Shown here in pieces: positions 35,311 to 44,249 of a stretch of DNA of 64,000 nt (the stretch's first letter is position 1; the number at the start of each line of letters is the position of its first letter). A model generated the notes under the pieces. That model saw only the letters and a program-made list of their open reading frames with translations. It was not told the origin of the DNA and did not search any database. Position numbers and translations under genes: made by a program. The stretch is from the NCBI GenBank assembly GCA_050116575.1, contig JASFOJ010000007.1:1-64000 (forward strand), in the 5' to 3' direction. Source of the DNA: JAKEGK01 sp050116575. GTDB lineage: Bacteria; Pseudomonadota; Gammaproteobacteria; SZUA-152.

Positions 35311-36603
35311 TTAACGCGGACCGGATTTACCGGATCGGTTGCGACCGTTGGTCTTGCGGCTTTTGCCCCGCTGGCCACCCCTGCTTTGCTGGCTGCGCTT
35401 CTTGCGTTCTTTCTTTAACGGCGGGTTGGGTGTAACCAAAATGTCATCAGTTACGCTTTGCGCCGGAATTTTATGTCCTATGTATTCTTCGATATCGGAC
35501 AGTGAGAATGAAAATTCCTCGCAAGCAAAGCTTATTGCATCACCCGACGCACCGGCGCGTGCTGTGCGGCCGATTCGATGCACGTAGTCTTCCGCATCCT
35601 GTGGCAAATCGTAATTGAATACATGGCTGACCTCCGGGATATGCAGCCCACGCGCCGCAACGTCCGTCGCAATCAGTATGGGAATAGTGCCGTTGGTAAA
35701 ACGTTTTAACAGGCTGCTGCGCTTTTTTTGCGGCACGTCACCGGAAAGCACGCCAACTTCATAGCCGTTGGTCACCAGATACCGTTGAACATCTTCGGCG
35801 GCCCGTTTGGTATTGACGAATATCATGGTACGCGTAACGTCGTGCCCCCTGAGCAATCCCAGTAGCAACGGAATTTTTTCGTCTTGTGCGGGAAAATAGA
35901 CGACTTCCTCAACATTTTCCGCGGTGATCTGCTCCGTTTCAATGACAACTTGCCGGGGATTGTTCATGTGCTCATAAGCAAGCTCGGTAACGCGAAAGGA
36001 CAACGTCGCGGAAAACAGCATATTCAGGCGCTTGTCGGGATCGGGCATTCGGCGTAGCAGGTAACGAATATCGGTGATAAAGCCAAGATCAAACATGCGA
36101 TCCGCTTCATCGAGCACCATGACCTGAATGGCTTTCAGGTTAAAGATATGTTGTTTGAAGAAATCAATAACGCGTCCCGGTGTACCGATAAGAATATCCA
36201 CCCCTTGCGCCAGATGGTTACGTTGCTGTTCATAGCCGGTGCCGCCAAAGGCAAGCCCCAGCGTCAGATCCGTATACTTCCCCAGTATTTCTGCATCACT
36301 ATGGATCTGTATCGCCAACTCGCGGGTGGGTGCAATGATGATTGCTCTGGGTTGATTTTTCTTACGACCGGGGGGTTCAGGTTCTCTTAACAACTTGGCA
36401 AAGGTCGCGATCAGAAATGCAACCGTCTTGCCGGTACCGGTCTGAGCCTGTCCAGCGACATCCTCTCCCGCCAGTGAGTATGGCAACGTCTCGGCCTGGA
36501 TGGGCGTGCAGTGGCTAAAACCGGATTCCCGCATACTTTGTAGCAACGGCTCGGGAATATTCAGTTTATCGATTTCTACCAATTGCGGCTGTTCAGTTGT
36601 CAA
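35311..36603 (-). CDS. rhlB: DEAD-box RNA helicase RhlB
   Basis: ATP-dependent RNA helicase of 430 residues, the RNA-degradosome helicase in enterics. Motif Q is FSHCTPIQAETLPYSL, motif I AQTGTGKT, motif II DEAD (VLDEADRMFDLGFI), motif III SAT, motif V TDVAARGLHIP and motif VI HRIGRTARAG. The segments QPRAIIIAPTRELAIQIHSDAE and RYLLRRMPDPDKRLNMLFSATLS match RhlB rather than RhlE or SrmB. The C-terminus is a basic Lys/Arg/Gly tail, probably for RNA or RNase E contact. Monocistronic and convergent with the PilJ-like gene. Confidence 0.92.
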   Translation of the reverse strand: MTTEQPQLVEIDKLNIPEPLLQSMRESGFSHCTPIQAETLPYSLAGEDVAGQAQTGTGKTVAFLIATFAKLLREPEPPGRKKNQPRAIIIAPTRELAIQIHSDAEILGKYTDLTLGLAFGGTGYEQQRNHLAQGVDILIGTPGRVIDFFKQHIFNLKAIQVMVLDEADRMFDLGFITDIRYLLRRMPDPDKRLNMLFSATLSFRVTELAYEHMNNPRQVVIETEQITAENVEEVVYFPAQDEKIPLLLGLLRGHDVTRTMIFVNTKRAAEDVQRYLVTNGYEVGVLSGDVPQKKRSSLLKRFTNGTIPILIATDVAARGLHIPEVSHVFNYDLPQDAEDYVHRIGRTARAGASGDAISFACEEFSFSLSDIEEYIGHKIPAQSVTDDILVTPNPPLKKERKKRSQQSRGGQRGKSRKTNGRNRSGKSGPR

Positions 36604-37024
36604 TGTATTAATGATTGATCAGTGATTATTTGAAGCAAATTGTAGCGCGATGGTTCAACGGTTCTCCCGCCGGTTTTGCACCAGACAATATATACATAAT
36701 GACTTGGTTGACCGGAAATAACCGGAAGGGAACATCAAACAACGGTGCGGCTTTATAGTTGATTAGTTAATCACCATATTAACACCTTATCAAACAAAAT
36801 GATACCGCATTTTAGCCTCACTTCGGCAAGACGCTGTCAATATCAAACGATGTTAAGATGTTAAGAAGAAGGATGCGCGCCCCACACCGGCAGCAATATC
36901 AAACCCCTGATTGCGCAACCCGACCTATTATAAATTCTGTTAATATTATCGTCGTTTTATAACAAATTCTAATAGTTTTATACGTTTTTTATTGAGCGAG
37001 CACCTTGCGTTGACGGGGATAACA
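36604..37024. other. divergent rhlB/MBL-hydrolase intergenic region
   Basis: About 420 bases, AT-rich. It contains the palindrome TGATTAgtTAATCA-type site at 36760-36773, a tandem GATGTTAA pair near 36850-36867, and AT-rich promoter-like sequence at 36930-36985. A TTG-initiated extension of the MBL gene (from 36992) is possible but less likely than the ATG at 37025. Confidence 0.45.
36760..36773. promoter_or_regulatory. 14-bp palindromic operator-like site
   Basis: TGATTA and TAATCA with a two-base centre, between divergent rhlB and the MBL hydrolase gene. It may be a regulator site; no factor is assigned. Confidence 0.3.
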
Positions 37025-38275
37025 ATGTTTACCTGTCATCATATTTACCGCCATGGGAGCGCCGCTTTGGTAAACCACGACCGGTACGACTTATATCGCT
37101 TACGGCATTACCTGGTACTTGCCTTTGATCTTATCCGGCGCCGCTGTTCTGGCTGCCATAGCAATCATGTGGTATACAATACCGTACACTGCTTGACGGT
37201 TAGCGCCATTGTGTTGTCCTTATTCGGGTTACCCGCGCCGGCTACGGCGGACAGAACAAATATAAATGGCCGGCTATCGGCAAATACCACGCTCCCTTTA
37301 TCCTGGGATTTACCCGCCAATGCAATAGATACGACATCATTACCACGCTTTGCACTGGACGAAAAAGCCCAGAACAATGACCCGTTGCCGGTGTATCAAC
37401 TGGCGGAAAATACTTATTTTCTATTCGGTAGCATTGCCACACTCGATACCGACAACCGCGGCTGGAACGGCAATGCCGGCTTCGTGGTCACCAGCGCAGG
37501 CGTCGTTGCCATCGATACCCTGGGAACCCCCAAACTCGGTGACCGCATGATTGCCACCATTCGAAGCGTGACGAACAAGCCAATCAAATACCTTATTGTC
37601 ACCCACAACCATCCTGATCACGCCTACGGGGCGGCTGCTTTTCAACGTCTCAAGGGAGTAACGGTTATTGCACATGAAGGCACTAAAGCATATAACAATT
37701 CTGCGACGCTGGAACAATCGGTGTCTTATCGCCAAGAAATATTGCCTGTCGACATGAAAGGCTTTCAGCCAGTTGACGCTAATATTTACATTGATGGCGA
37801 TGTATTTTCCAGCCGCACAATCAAACTTGGCGACAGTGAATTTGTTATCTACAATACCGGCCACCATCATTCGTACGGCGACCTGATCGTATTGCAGGTA
37901 AATCAGCAGATCGTGTGGATTTCCGATCTCGCCTTCAATCAACGCACTACCTATATGGGCGACGGCAGCAGCGAACAAATCCTGCAGGCGCAAAAATGGC
38001 TAATGGATAATTTATCCAATGCACGGTTAATGGTTCCGGGTCACGGCGGTCCGCAAACTAAACCCTTCCCCATGGTTAAGAAAACCAATCAGTACGTAAC
38101 GCGGTTGCGACGGAAAATGATGGAAGCCGTTAAAAATGGCGAATCATTATACGATGCCGTGCAAAACAGTGATTTTCCGGACTGGAAAGATACGCGGCTT
38201 TACGAAGAAAACCATCGTGCCAATGCAAATTTTGTGTATCGCGAAATGGAAAAGAGATATTTTGATGAGTTCTAG
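37025..38275 (+). CDS. exported metallo-beta-lactamase-fold hydrolase
   Basis: Zinc (or di-metal) hydrolase of about 416 residues. A hydrophobic segment (LTVSAIVLSLFGLPAPATA, roughly residues 57-75) looks like a signal peptide, preceded by an unusually long basic N-terminus; the true start may therefore be further inside. Metal motifs are in order: THNHPDHAYGAAAF (HxHxDH), YNTGHHHSYGDLIVL, SDLAFNQRT and PGHGGPQTK. The sequence resembles the periplasmic MBL proteins associated with quinoprotein (PQQ) systems and SoxH. No quinoprotein dehydrogenase is in the window, so the substrate is unknown. Confidence 0.85.
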   Translation: MFTCHHIYRHGSAALVNHDRYDLYRLRHYLVLAFDLIRRRCSGCHSNHVVYNTVHCLTVSAIVLSLFGLPAPATADRTNINGRLSANTTLPLSWDLPANAIDTTSLPRFALDEKAQNNDPLPVYQLAENTYFLFGSIATLDTDNRGWNGNAGFVVTSAGVVAIDTLGTPKLGDRMIATIRSVTNKPIKYLIVTHNHPDHAYGAAAFQRLKGVTVIAHEGTKAYNNSATLEQSVSYRQEILPVDMKGFQPVDANIYIDGDVFSSRTIKLGDSEFVIYNTGHHHSYGDLIVLQVNQQIVWISDLAFNQRTTYMGDGSSEQILQAQKWLMDNLSNARLMVPGHGGPQTKPFPMVKKTNQYVTRLRRKMMEAVKNGESLYDAVQNSDFPDWKDTRLYEENHRANANFVYREMEKRYFDEF

Positions 38276-38319
38276 CCGGACCGTCGTGCCCACATTCGAA
38301 TACAACAACTTATCACTCG

Positions 38320-40017
38320 TCATTCGCCGCCAGATGCCATGGTTGATGCCCCATGCAACCGGTCATAGTTCTTATCGCGCAGTTGTTTGATAACACGGGC
38401 AACTTCTTCTTCGCTGGCACCCAGGTAATTCAATACTTCGGCTGAAAGCTGCAGACTGGCTTCCAATGCTTCCGGCACAATAACCTGCACGCCCAGTTCG
38501 TTGAACAGACGGCTGTCTTCTTCATCGTGAGCACGAACAAATACCGCCACATCCGGCGCGTTCTGGCGGATAGCACGCACGGTTTTTTCCACCGCCTGTT
38601 TTTGGTCCATGGCAATGATGGCCAGCCTGGCTTTGTGACACCCCAGATGATGCAGAACGTCGGGCCGGGTGGCATCACCGTAGTAAACGGGCAAGTGGTT
38701 TTCGTGCGCACGTATGACTGTCAACGCATCGTTGTCGATAGCCAGGTAAGGGACACCGCGCTCATGCAATACCCGGCTGATCTGCTCGCCGAAGCGGCCG
38801 TATCCCAGCACAAGAACGGCGTTTTCAGTAGGTTTGGCATGACCTACCAGCGCATCACCCGGTACATCAGTTGATCCGTCGTGGGGCATTAATCGATGCG
38901 CCAGGCGAAACATCAGAGGGGTCGTCAGCATACTCGCGGCAACCACCAACGCCAGCATTTTAAATTCGGCGTCGCTAAACAACCCAAACACCGCAGCCGC
39001 TCCAAACAATACAAAAGCAAATTCCCCCGCCTGCGACAAATAAAAGGCGGCGCGCAACGCCTGGCCGTGCGTCAGGGAAAACAGCCGGGCGACGGGATAA
39101 AATATAATAATCTTGATCGACAACAGTGCCGCCACCATGCCAATGATCAGCCACGGCTCAGAGACTAGTAACTTCAGGTCAATGAGCATCCCCACCGCCA
39201 TAAAAAACAGTCCCAGCAGCAGACCCCGGAACCGTTCCAGATCCGCGGTAATTTGATGGCGAAATTCCGAATCCGATAACAGAATACCGGCAAGAAACGC
39301 CCCCAGCGCCATGGATAAACCGGTGTGTTCCATCAACCAACCGGTGCCCAATACCAGCAGTACCGCAGTCGCTGTGAATATTTCCTGGTTATCCGACGCG
39401 GCAATATGTTTGAACAACGGCCGAATAGCGTAACGCCCCACGAAAATGACCAGTATCAGCGCCCCCATACCTTCCAGGAATCCCAGGCCGATTTCCGGTC
39501 CCACCCGACCACTGCGTGGCGCAAATAGCTGCAACATTGCCAGCAAAGGAACCACCGCAAGGTCCTGCAATAACAATACACCCAATGTCGCGCGGCCTTC
39601 TTTCTTGGGCAGTATATGTTGTTCGGCACACAACTGGAGAACAAAAGCGGTGGAGGAAAGCGCCAACCCAAAACCGATGACGATGGAGGGACGTGGATTG
39701 AATCCGGATAAATAGGCAATACCGCTAATGGACCAGCCCACAATCGCCACCTGGACCGTACCCAGACCAAATACCAGCTTGCGCATGGTCCACAATCGTT
39801 CGGGTTTGAGTTCCAGACCGATCACAAACAGCAAAAACACGACACCCAATTCAGCGATATCGCGAATCTGCTCGACAAACTCGATGAGCCCTAACATCGC
39901 AGGTCCGACAATCAAACCGGCGGCGAGATAACCCAGCACTGACCCCAGCCCCAGCCGCTGAAAGATCGGCACCACCAATACGGCGGCAATGAGAAGAATC
40001 AAAACATCGGCAAGCAT
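38320..40017 (-). CDS. CPA2-family monovalent cation/proton antiporter (KefB/KefC-like)
   Basis: 565 residues. The N-terminal ~380 residues are a Na+/H+-exchanger-type membrane domain with about 12 helices (LGSVLGYLAAGLIVGPAML; FVLQLCAEQHILPKKEGR; LSMALGAFLAGILLSDSEF). The rest is a TrkA-N/RCK nucleotide-binding domain (VLVLGYGRFGEQISRVL, DATRPDVLHHLG). This matches the glutathione-gated potassium efflux systems KefB/KefC and the YbaL group. It is slightly shorter than KefC (620) and no KefF/KefG ancillary subunit gene lies beside it, so glutathione gating is uncertain. Divergent from selO. Confidence 0.88.
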   Translation of the reverse strand: MLADVLILLIAAVLVVPIFQRLGLGSVLGYLAAGLIVGPAMLGLIEFVEQIRDIAELGVVFLLFVIGLELKPERLWTMRKLVFGLGTVQVAIVGWSISGIAYLSGFNPRPSIVIGFGLALSSTAFVLQLCAEQHILPKKEGRATLGVLLLQDLAVVPLLAMLQLFAPRSGRVGPEIGLGFLEGMGALILVIFVGRYAIRPLFKHIAASDNQEIFTATAVLLVLGTGWLMEHTGLSMALGAFLAGILLSDSEFRHQITADLERFRGLLLGLFFMAVGMLIDLKLLVSEPWLIIGMVAALLSIKIIIFYPVARLFSLTHGQALRAAFYLSQAGEFAFVLFGAAAVFGLFSDAEFKMLALVVAASMLTTPLMFRLAHRLMPHDGSTDVPGDALVGHAKPTENAVLVLGYGRFGEQISRVLHERGVPYLAIDNDALTVIRAHENHLPVYYGDATRPDVLHHLGCHKARLAIIAMDQKQAVEKTVRAIRQNAPDVAVFVRAHDEEDSRLFNELGVQVIVPEALEASLQLSAEVLNYLGASEEEVARVIKQLRDKNYDRLHGASTMASGGE

Positions 40018-40587
40018 AACCAGTCCATGGGATATCCAAAATTTATTCGCAATGTCTTTTGCAAACTGCTAATCAAACAACTAGCTTAATATGAATGAGA
40101 TATAAAGTCTTTAATCCCCGTCAAAGTACGATTCGTTGAATCCATATATTAAAAATTTTGCGTCAGTTAGTTAGCGCGAGTGTTTCTATCGCATCGTTAC
40201 GACGATGATCCGCGTTTGCGGCAGTTATCCCTCACCCAACAGCGCTCCTGCTCCCGCCACGAGCGGCACAAATCCATTGTTTGACCAAATTCTCACTGGC
40301 CGGCAAACCCGCACAAAGCAAAGGTCTTTACCCTGTCATTGCATAATTAGTTTTACTAAGGCACAGTTCGGCTTGTACAGTGAGACACGCGTTGCCCTGT
40401 TGCACACGTTTGAGGGTTCGGCCCGGAGTGAATTACCAAAACTTTTTAATATTTACGTGATAATGCGTAATATTAAGACTCAAACTTTTTAATGGTTTGC
40501 ATTTTTTTGCATCATCGCCATTGCTTGGCCCCATACTGATTTATAATCTTTCTCAAACCACAAGCGCCTCGATCGCATATTTTTGCC
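40018..40587. other. divergent kef/selO intergenic region with repeats
   Basis: 570 bases without a convincing gene. Near the selO end, two exact copies of AAACTTTTTAAT (40439-40450 and 40482-40493) bracket a long imperfect palindrome (40446-40476; arms TTAATATT-T-ACG and CGTAATATTAA). This looks like a regulatory site for selO. Confidence 0.5.
40446..40476. promoter_or_regulatory. imperfect palindrome flanked by AAACTTTTTAAT repeats upstream of selO
   Basis: 11-bp arms with a single bulged T around an 8-base centre; the 12-bp direct repeats overlap and follow it. It lies about 110-140 bases before the selO start. Possible operator; the binding protein is unknown. Confidence 0.35.
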
Positions 40588-42093
40588 ATGAAATACACGC
40601 CCGCAACATTGCCACTAAGCCAATCATTTTCAACATTAGGCGAAGCCTATTTCAGCCGGGTCAATCCCACGCCGTTTAAAACACCGGTTCGACTGGTGCA
40701 CTTCAATGAAAGCGCTGCAGAGCTGTTGGATCTGGACCCTTCACTGCACCTTAGCGCCGAGGGCGCCCGACAAATCGCCGATGTTTTCTCCGCCCAAAAA
40801 CCGTTAGCGGGGGCCGATCCCTTTGCCATGTTGTATGCCGGTCACCAGTTTGGACACTATGTTCCCCAATTGGGTGACGGGCGCGCCATCGTTCTTGGCG
40901 AAACCATCAATAATCGCGGTGAAAATTGGGAAATCCAGTTAAAAGGCAGTGGAATCACTCCCTATTCCCGTGACGGCGACGGCCGCGCCGTACTACGTTC
41001 GACCATTCGCGAATACTTATGCAGCGAAGCCATGCACGCCCTGGGTATACCCACAACCCGGGCATTATGTATCATTGGCAGCGACGATGAAGTCTATCGT
41101 GAGACTATTGAATCGGGCGCCATGATGACCCGGCTGGCGCCCAGCCACATTCGTTTTGGATCCTTTGAAGTGTTTTATTACCGCAATCAGTTTGACCACA
41201 TACGCACGCTCGCTGATTTTGTCCTCGAGCATCACTTTCCACACTTAAATGACGACGAAAACTGCTATGCCAATTGGCTTGAGACTGTTGTTGAACGCAC
41301 CGCGTCACTGATCGCCCAATGGCAGACAGTAGGGTTTTGCCACGGTGTAATGAACAGCGACAATATGTCCATTTTGGGATTAACCATTGACTATGGGCCG
41401 TTTGGATTTATGGAGGCCTATGATCCCGGTTATATCTGTAACCACTCTGATCACCACGGGCGATATGCCTATGACCGGCAACCTGACATCGGGCTGTTTA
41501 ACTTGACCTGCTTCGCCCAGGCCATATTGCCGCTACTCAGTGATGAACCGGAACAAGCTGTGGATATCGCCAAAGACAAACTGGCAACATACCACCAACA
41601 ATACGCCAAACACTATGCCAGCGGCATGCGCGCCAAACTAGGCCTGACGCGATCCATGGCTGAAGACCAGTGCCTGGTTGATGACCTGCTTGCCCTGATG
41701 ACCGAGGACAGGGTGGATTTTACCATTTTATTCCGCCAACTATGCGCATTTTCCACGGACAACAGTAACCACAATCAAGCCATTAGGGGTTTGTTTATCC
41801 AGCGCGAGCGTTATGATCAATGGGCACAACGATACCGGCAACGGTTATCGAAAGAAACCTCGGCTGATCATCAGCGGCTGCAGCGCATGAGGCAAACCAA
41901 CCCTAAATACGTGTTGCGTAATTACCTGGCGGAAATCGCCATTCGCAAGGCTGAAGATGATCAGGACTACAGTGAAATCGATCGTCTGCTTAACCTGTTG
42001 CAACACCCTTTTGACGAGAACCCGGAATACGAATCCTACGCCGGATTTCCCCCGCAATGGGCAAACCGGATAACGGTGAGTTGTTCCTCCTGA
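40588..42093 (+). CDS. selO: protein adenylyltransferase SelO (YdiU)
   Basis: Pseudokinase-fold enzyme that transfers AMP from ATP to Ser/Thr/Tyr of proteins; linked to redox homeostasis. The protein is 501 residues (E. coli 478). Family blocks are all present: FAMLYAGHQFGHYVPQLGDG, WEIQLKGSGITPYSRDGDGR, MMTRLAPSHIRFGSFEVF, GFCHGVMNSDNMSILGLT and IDYGPFGFMEAYDPGYICN. The C-terminus ends SCSS: cysteine stands where animal SelO has selenocysteine, as in E. coli. It is monocistronic, and the start at 40588 places FSRVNPTPF near residue 27 as expected. Confidence 0.95.
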   Translation: MKYTPATLPLSQSFSTLGEAYFSRVNPTPFKTPVRLVHFNESAAELLDLDPSLHLSAEGARQIADVFSAQKPLAGADPFAMLYAGHQFGHYVPQLGDGRAIVLGETINNRGENWEIQLKGSGITPYSRDGDGRAVLRSTIREYLCSEAMHALGIPTTRALCIIGSDDEVYRETIESGAMMTRLAPSHIRFGSFEVFYYRNQFDHIRTLADFVLEHHFPHLNDDENCYANWLETVVERTASLIAQWQTVGFCHGVMNSDNMSILGLTIDYGPFGFMEAYDPGYICNHSDHHGRYAYDRQPDIGLFNLTCFAQAILPLLSDEPEQAVDIAKDKLATYHQQYAKHYASGMRAKLGLTRSMAEDQCLVDDLLALMTEDRVDFTILFRQLCAFSTDNSNHNQAIRGLFIQRERYDQWAQRYRQRLSKETSADHQRLQRMRQTNPKYVLRNYLAEIAIRKAEDDQDYSEIDRLLNLLQHPFDENPEYESYAGFPPQWANRITVSCSS

Positions 42094-42615
42094 CACTGAT
42101 CGGGCCGCTTTCCTTCCCCCTGTCATGATACATCGACCCGGCAAATCCGGGGATCTTATTGGCCAAGCAAAAGAACTTCACGACTAAAAAATATGGAATC
42201 CTGCGACTCTGTCACTGAAGTTGCCCCATTTGCCACCGGTGCTCAACGCTGTGTGCAGGGTTCCTCTGTGTTAAGTTATTATTAAATAAGCCGTACTTAC
42301 TTATGTTATGTTTTTCGAAAATCGGCTCTCGAAACCGTTAACGCTGAAGTTCTCATCAGAGTCGCACACACCAAACGGGTTCTACGCTTCCACAGCAGTT
42401 TCTACCACGATCATCATCCATCCTGCGCCCAGATTTAAATCAAATTTTTTAAAATCGTTTTTCGCACAGTCATAAGTGACAAAAAACGTCAACAACAAAC
42501 ACGGACAAATCAAAGACCTATCCCGTAGTCACAAACCTATCAGCTATAAATATTTTCCGTTCGCGGCCGAAATAGTCATGGATGCAGTAAGTGAATGTAC
42601 TAAATTTGCCCCCTG
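42094..42615. other. selO to HD-GYP intergenic region
   Basis: 522 bases. A small CCCGG-loop-CCGGG hairpin lies at about 42137-42153, just after selO, and could be a weak terminator. The rest is AT-rich toward the HD-GYP gene (about 42435-42560) and holds no recognisable riboswitch or open frame. Confidence 0.4.
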
Positions 42616-43878
42616 ATGAGCGAGCCTGTTGAAAATCTTATAAAAATAAATGTCGATGAACTGACAGAAGGTATGTATGTTTCCAGGCTGGACCGGCCCT
42701 GGATCGATACGCCGTTTATGTTCCAGGGGTTTCGCATCGAATCGGGTAATGATATCGACGAAATAAAACGCCACTGTAAATTCGTATTCATTGACACAGA
42801 CAAATCCGACTATCAGCATCTGCGTGGCGTATTTGCACCAGCGCGTCGTCCCGCTTCCCCGGCTCCCACTTCCCAGGTTACTGGCACCCCATCACCTACC
42901 AGACACGAATTCAAGCACTATATGCAAGATGCATTGAAAGTGCATGCGAAGGCAAAAAGTTATATCGACAATATGATGCAAACCGTTCGCGACGGCAAGG
43001 AAGTTAACGTTCGAGAAGTCAAAGCACTGGTTAGCGACCTGGCGAATGATATCGTGGAAAATCCGACAGCGCTTATCTGGTTGACTCAATTAAAAAACCG
43101 CGATGAATACACATCCATACATTCGCTGAACGTCTGCATATTATCGTTATTTTTCGGGCGCAGCCTGCAGCTTGGCAGCCAACAACTCAACGAACTGGGC
43201 CTGGGGGCGTTGCTACACGATATCGGTAAACTGCGGGTCCCGCTGGCAATACTGAACAAACCCGGCGCGCTAACCGACGAAGAATTTGAGATCATGAAAA
43301 AACACACCACGGACGGCTACAATTTGTTGAAAGACAAACCGGAAATAGGCCGGCCTTCACTGGACATCATCCAGCATCACCATGAGCGAATCGACGGTGG
43401 TGGTTACCCCTTTGGCCTGGAGGATGAGCAAATCGGCTTATACAGTAAAATTGTTAAAATTGTCGATGTCTATGATGCTGTCACCAGCAAACGCGCCTAC
43501 CACAACGAGATCCCGCCTTACCATGCGCTAAATTGCATTTACTCGGAGCGCGATACGGCTTTCGATGAAAAACTCGTCCAACAGTTTTTAAAACACATGG
43601 GCATCTACCCGGTGGGCAGTACCGTTGAACTCAGCACCGGCGAGATCGGAGTAGTCACCACGGTTAATGAAAAGCGTCATCTGACACCGACATTATTGCT
43701 GGTTTTGGATACACAAAAGCAACCGTTAAACCGATTCCGCTACATCAACCTGGCCAATGAGCGCTGGCAACATAACGAAAACCGTCCCCGTATCCAACAG
43801 GTTATAAATCCGGGTGACTACGACCTGGATATTCCAAAAATATTCTCATCAGAAGCAATTTCCGTTGCCTACGCCTGA
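42616..43878 (+). CDS. HD-GYP domain protein (probable cyclic-di-GMP phosphodiesterase)
   Basis: 420 residues. An N-terminal DUF3391-type domain (about 1-75, INVDELTEGMYVSRLDRPW, then FIDTDKSD) precedes an HD-GYP domain (about 165-330). The metal-binding HD is in LGALLHDIGKLRVP, further ligands lie in HHERIDGGGYPFGL (the GYP-type loop reads GGYPFGL), and KIVKIVDVYDAVTSKRAYH follows. All catalytic residues appear present, so it should hydrolyse c-di-GMP. The C-terminal ~90 residues form a small beta-rich domain. No strong ribosome-binding site precedes the ATG. Confidence 0.9.
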   Translation: MSEPVENLIKINVDELTEGMYVSRLDRPWIDTPFMFQGFRIESGNDIDEIKRHCKFVFIDTDKSDYQHLRGVFAPARRPASPAPTSQVTGTPSPTRHEFKHYMQDALKVHAKAKSYIDNMMQTVRDGKEVNVREVKALVSDLANDIVENPTALIWLTQLKNRDEYTSIHSLNVCILSLFFGRSLQLGSQQLNELGLGALLHDIGKLRVPLAILNKPGALTDEEFEIMKKHTTDGYNLLKDKPEIGRPSLDIIQHHHERIDGGGYPFGLEDEQIGLYSKIVKIVDVYDAVTSKRAYHNEIPPYHALNCIYSERDTAFDEKLVQQFLKHMGIYPVGSTVELSTGEIGVVTTVNEKRHLTPTLLLVLDTQKQPLNRFRYINLANERWQHNENRPRIQQVINPGDYDLDIPKIFSSEAISVAYA

Positions 43879-44249
43879 TCGTATGTAATCGCTGTCAACG
43901 GCCTGTCAGGGAACCGAGCGCACGCTAGATAGAATGCTCCCGCACTTTGGAAGTATACTGACGGCCATGACGAGATATAACGCTTAACCCACCACTCGGC
44001 CGGGGAAACCTACTCCGTACCTGTTTTATCGCTCCAATAACATAATTGCTGTAGGGCTATTGAAGCGAAGCTTAGTTAGTATGCGGTAATCGACCCCCGG
44101 ATTTACGTAGCCAATCGATTTAATTGATTATAACGGATCGCCAGGAATCCTTGCTGACGCTGAACGGACCGTCAAATTACTGATATTTTATTCTTTGGTA
44201 AAAACCACTATAGTTTAGTCGGTTTTCCACTGTTCACTTTGTTACCCGC
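43879..44249. other. HD-GYP to sensor-kinase intergenic region
   Basis: 371 bases. An AT-rich stretch (44160-44230) with TATAGT near 44210 could be the kinase promoter. An AATCGATTTAATTGATT partial palindrome lies at about 44113-44129. No gene is evident. Confidence 0.4.

Noticed and set aside
42094..44249. A c-di-GMP riboswitch in the regions before the HD-GYP and sensor-kinase genes
   Set aside because: None of the conserved GEMM blocks could be found by eye in either intergenic region.
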